Source: Lentilactobacillus sunkii DSM 19904 (GTDB lineage Bacteria > Bacillota > Bacilli > Lactobacillales > Lactobacillaceae). Taken from it: a DNA stretch of 49,372 nt. A model generated the notes under the pieces. The model was not told where the DNA came from, ran no database searches, and saw nothing but the letters and a program-made list of their open reading frames with translations. The stretch lies in assembly GCF_001435575.1 (NCBI RefSeq), contig NZ_AZEA01000017.1:1-49372 (forward strand), read 5' to 3'. The position numbers and the translations under genes are program-made. Positions 43,038 through 49,372 of the stretch are shown one piece after another (the stretch's first letter is position 1; the number at the start of each line of letters is the position of its first letter).

Positions 43038-44362
43038 AAGTAGCTAAATTTGGTGGAAGTTCAGTAGCAGACGCAGGCCAGTTCAAAAAAGTCCGCGCAA
43101 TCGTTGAAGCAAATGCAGATCGTAAAGTAATCGTGGTGAGTGCCGCAGGTAAAAGTGATAGTGAGGCCGTGAAGGTCACCGATCTGTTGATTCAAGTCGA
43201 AAAATTGAGAGACGCGGGTGAAGATTATATGCCGGTGTTCAATCATATTCAGAGCCGTTTTGTGGGAATTAGGGATGCACTTGGTTTGAAGGTGGGCATT
43301 GAAACCGACCTCAAGAAGATTGGCAAAGAAATCCCAACTTGCAGCCATGACTACCTGGTTTCTCGCGGTGAATTTTTAACTGCCAAATTAATGGCCAACT
43401 TTTTAGGCTACCAATTCATTGATGCTGCCCGTTTCTTGGTATTTGACGAAAATGGTGTCAATTATGGTGAATCAATTAACCGTCTCCGTGATTTCATGAG
43501 CTATGACGACCATATCGTTGTTCCCGGCTTTTATGGGGTTGATGAAAATGGAATGACTCACTTGATGCCTCGTGGTGGGAGTGATATTTCAGGCGCTTTG
43601 CTGGCAAACTTCGTGGACGCTGATTTGTACGAGAACTGGACTGACGTGTCCGGTATTAAGATGGCTGACCCACGGATTATCAGCAACTCCCGTAAGATTA
43701 ACGAACTGACTTATGAAGAGCTTCAAGAATTGTCATACATGGGCATTAGCGTATTTCAGGAAGAAGCCATTCAACCGGCCAAAGAAAAGCAGATTCCGAT
43801 CGCCATTTTGAATACCAATCATCCTGAAGAAGATGGGACCCTGGTGGTCGATTCAGCTGAAAAAAATGGCCATCAGTTGGTTACTGGAATTGCCGGTAAG
43901 AAAGATTACGTTGTGATCTCAATCCAGAAGTACCAGTTGAACAAGCGCCTTGACGTCATGGCCAAAGTATTCTCAGTCATTCAAAAGTTCGGCGTAAAAT
44001 TTGACTATGTTCCAGCCGGAACTGATTCGGTTCAATTCTTGGCAAAACGAGCAGACGTTGACGGTAAGCTGATGGCAATTGTTAGTGCTTTGAAGTCGGA
44101 ATGCCAGTTGGACAACGTGAAATTAGAAAAGAATATCGCAATGGTTGCGGCTGTTTCCTCACAGCTGGGAAAACGCCCAGCCATTGCCGGTAAGATTTTA
44201 GATTTGTTGGACAACAGCCAAATCAAAATTCATTTAGTGGTTCAAGAAGGGTCCGACATTAAAGTCGTTTTCGGAGTTGCCAATAGCGATTACGAGAAGA
44301 CGATTGAAAAGATTTATCGGAGTACTTCAGTAAGTGCGACCAGACTTAAAATGGTTATCTAA
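43034..44362 (+). CDS. Aspartate kinase
   Basis: 442 residues. It phosphorylates aspartate, the first step to threonine, methionine and lysine. The kinase start KFGGSSVADAGQFKKV and SRGEFLTAKLMA are typical, then MPRGGSDISGALLA for substrate binding. Two ACT domains occupy about residues 300-442 (from GKKDYVVISIQKYQLN). Which aspartate kinase isoenzyme it is cannot be told. ATGA overlap with hom means coupled translation; aspartate-semialdehyde dehydrogenase is not in the window. Confidence 0.94.
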   Translation: MKVAKFGGSSVADAGQFKKVRAIVEANADRKVIVVSAAGKSDSEAVKVTDLLIQVEKLRDAGEDYMPVFNHIQSRFVGIRDALGLKVGIETDLKKIGKEIPTCSHDYLVSRGEFLTAKLMANFLGYQFIDAARFLVFDENGVNYGESINRLRDFMSYDDHIVVPGFYGVDENGMTHLMPRGGSDISGALLANFVDADLYENWTDVSGIKMADPRIISNSRKINELTYEELQELSYMGISVFQEEAIQPAKEKQIPIAILNTNHPEEDGTLVVDSAEKNGHQLVTGIAGKKDYVVISIQKYQLNKRLDVMAKVFSVIQKFGVKFDYVPAGTDSVQFLAKRADVDGKLMAIVSALKSECQLDNVKLEKNIAMVAAVSSQLGKRPAIAGKILDLLDNSQIKIHLVVQEGSDIKVVFGVANSDYEKTIEKIYRSTSVSATRLKMVI

Positions 44363-44376
44363 TATGTAAAGATTGT

Positions 44377-44408
44377 AGAAGATAGAAAATAATCTATCTT
44401 CTTTTTTT
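44377..44408 (+). terminator. Terminator of hom-aspartate kinase operon
   Basis: AGAAGATAGA, short loop, TCTATCTTCT, then TTTTTT. Confidence 0.9.
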
Positions 44409-44583
44409 ATGCGTTCAGGGGGAAATAAATATATAAAATAATACCAAGTATAAAAATATATCCCATAAAGTATTTAAAAATCCCACTTTTTGTGATAACC
44501 TAACAGTGACATTAGCCAAGCAACGTGATACATGGGGTATTTCGCGGGTTACTGCCAACTACTTTGAAGGGGGATTTTTTTCT

Positions 44584-47500
44584 ATGCATAATTTATGGAA
44601 AGATCAAGATCGAAAGGTCCATTTCAAAATGTACAAGGCCGGTAAACAATGGGTGTTTGCCGGACTTGCGGTTATTGGCTTGAGCGCGGGCTTAAGCATG
44701 TCCGGCGGAAACGTTCGCGCGGATTCCAATGTGGATGGTTCTGTTCCGCAGACGGAAAAAGCGGTGATGACTGATCCAACGCCGGCAGTAGTGGACAAGA
44801 CAGCTGCTTTGCCCACTACTGAGTTGAAGCAGGCTGCGACTGCTCCAGCTGTGGAGAAGGCAAGTGATCCGCAGGCTGTCCAAACGGTTGGCGAGACACA
44901 AACCGGTAGTGATACTGCTGCCACGCCGGTTCCTGCTGAGAATGCACCAGCTGATGCGAAAGTGGATGGTAATGTTTCACCAACAGTAGCACAACCAGTT
45001 CAGGACAAAAAAGCTCAAAATAATTCCGTTGATAAACAAGTAGAACCATATACGTCAACGACAGAAAACAACACCGCAGCTGCAACCAATCCTGTGCAGT
45101 CCGCTGCTCAACCTGTTAAATCTTCATACCCACAGTTAGGTGCGAATGAACCCGATAACAATTCACAACAAACCGTTAGCGGACTTCAAGTTCAAGCGGA
45201 TGATGCGAAAGCAACTGGTACAACAGCGAAAACCGATATTCCTGATGGTCCTGGTGTGGTTACAGTGACGCCGGCCACATTCCTGCAATATTTCACAAAA
45301 CACTATTTCAATGATTGGGATGCAACTACAGGTAAATTCGGTTTAACAATGGACCTGCCAAGACAAGCCGGGAATACGACTCTCCAAACTAAGATGTATA
45401 TGGGAGATAGCTTTCAGTTAAAGGGTGCAGTTATGTTGGGAAACCATGAACATCCCGAAACTGAGTGGGCAGATGGAATTACCTTTGGATTTAACAGTTC
45501 TCCAGTGGGTTCTGTGGGAAAATATGGGTCTGATTTTGGCATGGGAGGGTTGCAGAATGGATTTGGATTTAAACTGGATACATACTCAAATCCAGAACGT
45601 GATGATCCTGGTAAGTTTGGTAAGGGTCCTGGTCAAGCATATGCGGGTGGTTATTATCCAAACACGGATGCGTTTGGAGCTTTTGCATACGATGCCAAAG
45701 ACAATACTTATCGGACTTACAATCCACAAAGTGAAACAGATCCAGCCGCTCCAAAATCATTAGGGTATGGACAATTAGAGCCAAACAAGTTCTATCCAAT
45801 CGAGATTGACTATGACGGTAAGAGTCATGTGATGACGGCGACATTTGACAATACAACTTCCGGCAAGACATTGACTTGGAGCCACGATGTATCCGCCTGG
45901 GCTGGAAACAAAAAGGCTTTATCATTTATCATCTCCGCCTCTACGGGGGAGCTTTATGGAAAACAAAAATTCCAGCTTAAAAGCTTTAAATATACAGTTT
46001 CCGGAATTGCCAATGTGAAGTTTGTTGATGAAGACAACAATCCAATTCCAAATGCGCCTAGTGTTTCTGAGGTCTATGGCAGACTTGGTGAAGCAACGGA
46101 GCTGACTGATGCCACCGCCGCGATTCAAAAAATCGAAAGCGGGGGTCAATATTACTTTGATCGTGCTGTTCGAACAGGTACTGGAGATTTTGATGTCCTC
46201 AAGAATCAATTAACTATGACTAAGGATCCTCAAGACATCACATATTATTTTGCCAAGACCCAAACGGCAATTAAGGCTAATGATTTCACGATGTATACAG
46301 GCCAACCTTTTGGTTCTGATCTCAAAAATGTCAGTGTAATTGCCAAAGATGGAACCCACTTGCCTTCGTATAATATTCAGGTAACTTCCGATGGGGACAA
46401 TAAGACTCCTGGAACATATGATGTTACTTACACAATCCCACAGTATGGCTATCAGGGTAGTCAACTTCCCTCGGTTTCCAAGACAGTTCATGCCACGGTT
46501 ATTGAAAGTAAGGCCAAAATTGATGTTCATCCTGTAACATATAATGTTGGCGACCAGTTTGATCCAACTAAAGCCCTTACTTCTGTGACTGATGCTTCTG
46601 GCAAGCCGGTACCATTTGATGATCAATCATTATCAAATACAGTTATTGACGCAGCAAAGCATGTGGTTGATTCTGATAAGGTTACAAATCACTCAGGCAT
46701 TTATGGCCTCCTGTTTGAATACAGTATAGATGGAATGCACGTATCAACTTCTCCAATCGTCAAAGTCACGGTTGTTCAGCCAGATAATGTGACAGTCAAC
46801 TTAGTTAATGTTAAAAATGATGAGACTGTGAATACCGATGTACCGAAGAACCATCAGACAGATGATCAAATTGATGTCACGGCAAACAGTCCATATCTGA
46901 AGACAGTTATTCCGGATGGCTATCACTATGCAACGGCTGGTGATTTTACAGCGGATAAGGTGACGGATAAGGTTCAGCCAAAGACAAATCCGGCGTATAC
47001 TGCCAAGAAACAAACGGTAACTGTTTATGTTGCGGGTGATACCGTAAAGCCAGGTGATGCAAATGCATTTACTCTCCACGACTTACTAAAAGATTCTAAT
47101 GACGTTAAAGTTGGGAAGGATGTTTCACTTGGTGGAAATGTCGGTGATACCGTAGTTGCTACGGTTGACGCAGCTAAAAAGGCTGCCCATCCCGGTTATA
47201 CGATTGTTCCCGGACAGAGTGATCAGAGCTGGGTTCTCCAATCTAAAAAGGGAAGTACAGCCAACTTTTACTTCACTGCTGATCCTCAAAATAATATTAC
47301 GGTTAACGTGGTCAATGCGAAAAACGATCATACTCTCAGTACTGATGAACCAAAGGGCCACCATACCGGAGACATATTGGACGTTTCTCAAAATAGTTCC
47401 TTTGTTCAAGCCGTTAAGGGGAGTGGTTATCACTATGCAACCGGAAGCGAATTGAAAGACCATACCCAGCCTGTTAAGAATCCAGTTTATGACACGACTC

Positions 47501-49372
47501 CAAAAAATGTGAACATTTATGTTGCTGGAGATGAGCTTACTGATGCCAACGCCCTTGTAGTTCACTACTTAAAGGGTAATACATGGGATCATGTAAAGGA
47601 TGATCGAAAAGTCAAAGGCACTGTCGGTGACACCATCGATTTGAAGCTTAGTGATCCGGAACAGCAGGTGCCAGGATATACATTGGTGCCAGGACAACAA
47701 GACAAGCCATGGACTTTAAATAATGCTCCCGGTCAAGAATGGGCATTTCATTATTCACCAAATCAGCAAAACAGCATCACCGTCCATTTCCTTGATGTGA
47801 ACAATGATAATCCAGTTGGAGACCCTGTTAATCCGCAAGGACAGACAGGTGACGAGCTTAATTTGACCAAAACAAGCACTCAAATTCACGTACCTGAAGG
47901 TTATCATTGGGCAACTGATGCTGATTTGAAGAGCAATGGCAAGACGCAAATTCCTGAATTAAAATGGACTGTTGCTAAACAAAATGCGAATGTTTATGTA
48001 AATGGCAATTCGATTGATGACACGTCCGAAAATGCCTTAACAATCGATCATTATCTGGTTGACGACAATGGTAAGCCAACATCAAAGGCAATTGGAACTC
48101 CAGTTACGATTGGCGGTCGAGTGGGTCAAACCATCACCATTAATCCGCAAGATGTTCATTATGCTGTTCCCGGATATACAGCTGTTGGTAAAAATGTTGT
48201 CACCCGGACATTGGGAACAGGCAAGGTTGATCCGGTAAGCTTGTATTACGCTGCCAATAACAGTAGCAACATTACCATTCATGATATTGATGTGAACGGC
48301 GATCCTGATCACCCCGTATGGACCTATATTCCAACCGGTAAGACTGGTGAAAAGCTTGATTTAAATGATAACAAGAATTTGAACATTCCTGTCGGCTATC
48401 ACAAAGCGACTGGTGAGGAATTAAATGGTCATACGCAACCAGCGGATCCAATATATTCTGAAACAGAGCAAAATGTGAATGTATACGTTACAGGGGATAT
48501 GGTACAAAACGCCATTACTGTCCATCATTTACGACAAGATGAACAAGGGAAACCAACCAATCAAACAGTCGCACCTGATCACCCTTTGAATATCCGATTT
48601 GGTCAAAAATATTCAGTGGACCTGAGCAAAGAGCCACAAAAGGTCAATGGTTACACAATCGTTCCAAACCAAGTCGTTAAACCTGTGAAAGTGGGCCTAA
48701 ATACTCATGAGAATGTGAATATTTACTACACCGGGGATGAAGCTTCTACCATTAACGTTCACCTGATTGATACCAATGTTAACGGTACGAAATTTAAAAT
48801 CCAAGTGCCAGCTGGTCACACTGGTGAAGTTCTGAATTTGGATGATAAGTCCAAAGTTCAAATTCCAGATGGCTATCATCGTTCGAATAAGTCTGAGATG
48901 CCTGCTGGTGAGAGCCAGAGTAATAATCCAATATACACAACCAAAGTGCAGAATGTTCATGTGTATGTAACAGGTAATCCAATTGACAAAAATGGTGCGA
49001 ATGCATTAATTATCAATCATTACTTGGCTGATGAAAAAGGGCAACCAACATCCCAATCTTTCGGAACACCCATTAGAATTGGCGGTAATGTTGGAGAGAA
49101 GATCACGGTTGACCCACAAAGTAAAGACTATCAAGTTGACGGATACACCGCACTTGGTAAAGGCACCATAATTCGAACCTTAGGCACTAAGCCTGTTGAT
49201 CCAGTTAACCTATACTATCAGGCGAATGGTCTAAGCAACATTACTGTTCATTATTTAGATGTTAATAATGACAATCAGGTTGGTGACTCAGTTAATCCGG
49301 AGGGGCATACGGGTGAAATCCTGAATTTGGGTGAAACAAGTACCCAGATCCATGTTCCCGAAGGTTATCATT
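44584..49372 (+). CDS. Large L-type-lectin adhesin with tandem repeats, 5' part
   Basis: Open to the right edge: 1596 residues visible, no stop. The start ATG follows GAAGGGGGA. Residues 15-23 are KMYKAGKQW, an exact KxYKxGKxW signal, then a hydrophobic segment and likely cleavage after VRA (about 46). Residues 47-225 are an Ala/Pro/Thr/Val-rich stretch. About 226-472 resemble a legume-type lectin domain (WADGITFGFN, then GLQNGFGFKLDTY), followed by Ig-like units (about 560-730) and five full and one partial Mub/MucBP-like repeats from 46786. The expected sortase signal lies outside. A role in binding glycans or other cells is inferred from the lectin domain. I see no clear promoter in 44409-44583. 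Confidence 0.88.
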   Translation, partial: MHNLWKDQDRKVHFKMYKAGKQWVFAGLAVIGLSAGLSMSGGNVRADSNVDGSVPQTEKAVMTDPTPAVVDKTAALPTTELKQAATAPAVEKASDPQAVQTVGETQTGSDTAATPVPAENAPADAKVDGNVSPTVAQPVQDKKAQNNSVDKQVEPYTSTTENNTAAATNPVQSAAQPVKSSYPQLGANEPDNNSQQTVSGLQVQADDAKATGTTAKTDIPDGPGVVTVTPATFLQYFTKHYFNDWDATTGKFGLTMDLPRQAGNTTLQTKMYMGDSFQLKGAVMLGNHEHPETEWADGITFGFNSSPVGSVGKYGSDFGMGGLQNGFGFKLDTYSNPERDDPGKFGKGPGQAYAGGYYPNTDAFGAFAYDAKDNTYRTYNPQSETDPAAPKSLGYGQLEPNKFYPIEIDYDGKSHVMTATFDNTTSGKTLTWSHDVSAWAGNKKALSFIISASTGELYGKQKFQLKSFKYTVSGIANVKFVDEDNNPIPNAPSVSEVYGRLGEATELTDATAAIQKIESGGQYYFDRAVRTGTGDFDVLKNQLTMTKDPQDITYYFAKTQTAIKANDFTMYTGQPFGSDLKNVSVIAKDGTHLPSYNIQVTSDGDNKTPGTYDVTYTIPQYGYQGSQLPSVSKTVHATVIESKAKIDVHPVTYNVGDQFDPTKALTSVTDASGKPVPFDDQSLSNTVIDAAKHVVDSDKVTNHSGIYGLLFEYSIDGMHVSTSPIVKVTVVQPDNVTVNLVNVKNDETVNTDVPKNHQTDDQIDVTANSPYLKTVIPDGYHYATAGDFTADKVTDKVQPKTNPAYTAKKQTVTVYVAGDTVKPGDANAFTLHDLLKDSNDVKVGKDVSLGGNVGDTVVATVDAAKKAAHPGYTIVPGQSDQSWVLQSKKGSTANFYFTADPQNNITVNVVNAKNDHTLSTDEPKGHHTGDILDVSQNSSFVQAVKGSGYHYATGSELKDHTQPVKNPVYDTTPKNVNIYVAGDELTDANALVVHYLKGNTWDHVKDDRKVKGTVGDTIDLKLSDPEQQVPGYTLVPGQQDKPWTLNNAPGQEWAFHYSPNQQNSITVHFLDVNNDNPVGDPVNPQGQTGDELNLTKTSTQIHVPEGYHWATDADLKSNGKTQIPELKWTVAKQNANVYVNGNSIDDTSENALTIDHYLVDDNGKPTSKAIGTPVTIGGRVGQTITINPQDVHYAVPGYTAVGKNVVTRTLGTGKVDPVSLYYAANNSSNITIHDIDVNGDPDHPVWTYIPTGKTGEKLDLNDNKNLNIPVGYHKATGEELNGHTQPADPIYSETEQNVNVYVTGDMVQNAITVHHLRQDEQGKPTNQTVAPDHPLNIRFGQKYSVDLSKEPQKVNGYTIVPNQVVKPVKVGLNTHENVNIYYTGDEASTINVHLIDTNVNGTKFKIQVPAGHTGEVLNLDDKSKVQIPDGYHRSNKSEMPAGESQSNNPIYTTKVQNVHVYVTGNPIDKNGANALIINHYLADEKGQPTSQSFGTPIRIGGNVGEKITVDPQSKDYQVDGYTALGKGTIIRTLGTKPVDPVNLYYQANGLSNITVHYLDVNNDNQVGDSVNPEGHTGEILNLGETSTQIHVPEGYH
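46786..49372 (+). repeat. Tandem protein repeats of about 160-169 residues
   Basis: Units start at 46786, 47293, 47773, 48268, 48748 and 49237, so steps are 169, 160, 165, 160 and 163 codons. Each has an A half (NITVH.LDVNNDN ... GYH.AT ... NVYV.G) and a B half (NAL.I.HYL ... GYT ... LYY). Unit 6 opens almost like unit 3, and the B halves of units 3 and 5 are alike, which points to duplication of several units at once. Confidence 0.85.

Noticed and set aside
46801-48960. Several antisense ORFs in the adhesin repeats
   Set aside because: They follow the repeat periodicity of the plus-strand protein and have no features of their own.

Overview
The window looks like chromosome of a Lentilactobacillus-type lactic acid bacterium (buchneri group). 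The evidence is a minus-strand aminotransferase-fold gene that I recognise from memory as very close to the Lactobacillus buchneri isoleucine 2-epimerase, a surface protein with a DUF5776/SLAP-like C-terminus, a KxYKxGKxW signal peptide, an LPQTNE sortase motif of the lactobacillus kind, low-GC codon use and strong GGAGG ribosome sites. No rRNA, tRNA, IS element, prophage or CRISPR array is visible.

Layout. 1-8.2 kb: the 3' end of a gene for a giant, almost uncharged, hydrophobic cell-wall-anchored protein, open at the left edge. This is the strangest object in the window. 8.4-11.9 kb: two TetR regulators; the second heads a cassette with an Old Yellow Enzyme and a short-chain dehydrogenase and has a perfect operator at its promoter. 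12.1-14.1 kb: a 33-residue membrane peptide and a secreted PAP2 phosphatase with autotransporter-type beta repeats. 14.06-15.9 kb: a T-box leader controlling a BrnQ branched-chain amino acid carrier. 16-22.2 kb: Na+/H+ antiporter, nucleoside deoxyribosyltransferase (minus), a secreted DUF5776 protein, and a GNAT-MFS pair. 22.3-24.6 kb: a secreted histidine-phosphatase-fold protein lacking its second catalytic His, and a membrane-anchored EEP-family hydrolase. 24.8-26.9 kb: a CPBP protease and an MFS gene broken by one in-frame TGA. 27.1-29.9 kb: amino acid permease plus isoleucine 2-epimerase operon. 30.3-34.6 kb: HTH/coiled-coil protein, CHAD protein, esterase, UppP, quinone-oxidoreductase-like enzyme. 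34.9-38.6 kb: ThrE-like exporter, and a TetR gene divergent from a YhgE/Pip-type membrane protein. 38.9-44.4 kb: threonine pathway, with thrC-thrB-ACT on minus and hom-aspartate kinase on plus sharing one divergent promoter region. 44.6 kb to the end: a large lectin-like adhesin with tandem repeats of about 160-169 residues, open at the right edge.

Two themes connect the genes. One is amino acid metabolism: T-box-controlled BrnQ uptake, permease plus epimerase (interconverting L-isoleucine and D-allo-isoleucine), the complete branch from aspartate kinase to threonine except aspartate-semialdehyde dehydrogenase, and a threonine/serine-type exporter. The other is the cell surface: at least five exported proteins, two of them very large. 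The intergenic spaces also carry a family of short repeats placed directly after minus-strand stop codons, some with long perfect hairpins.
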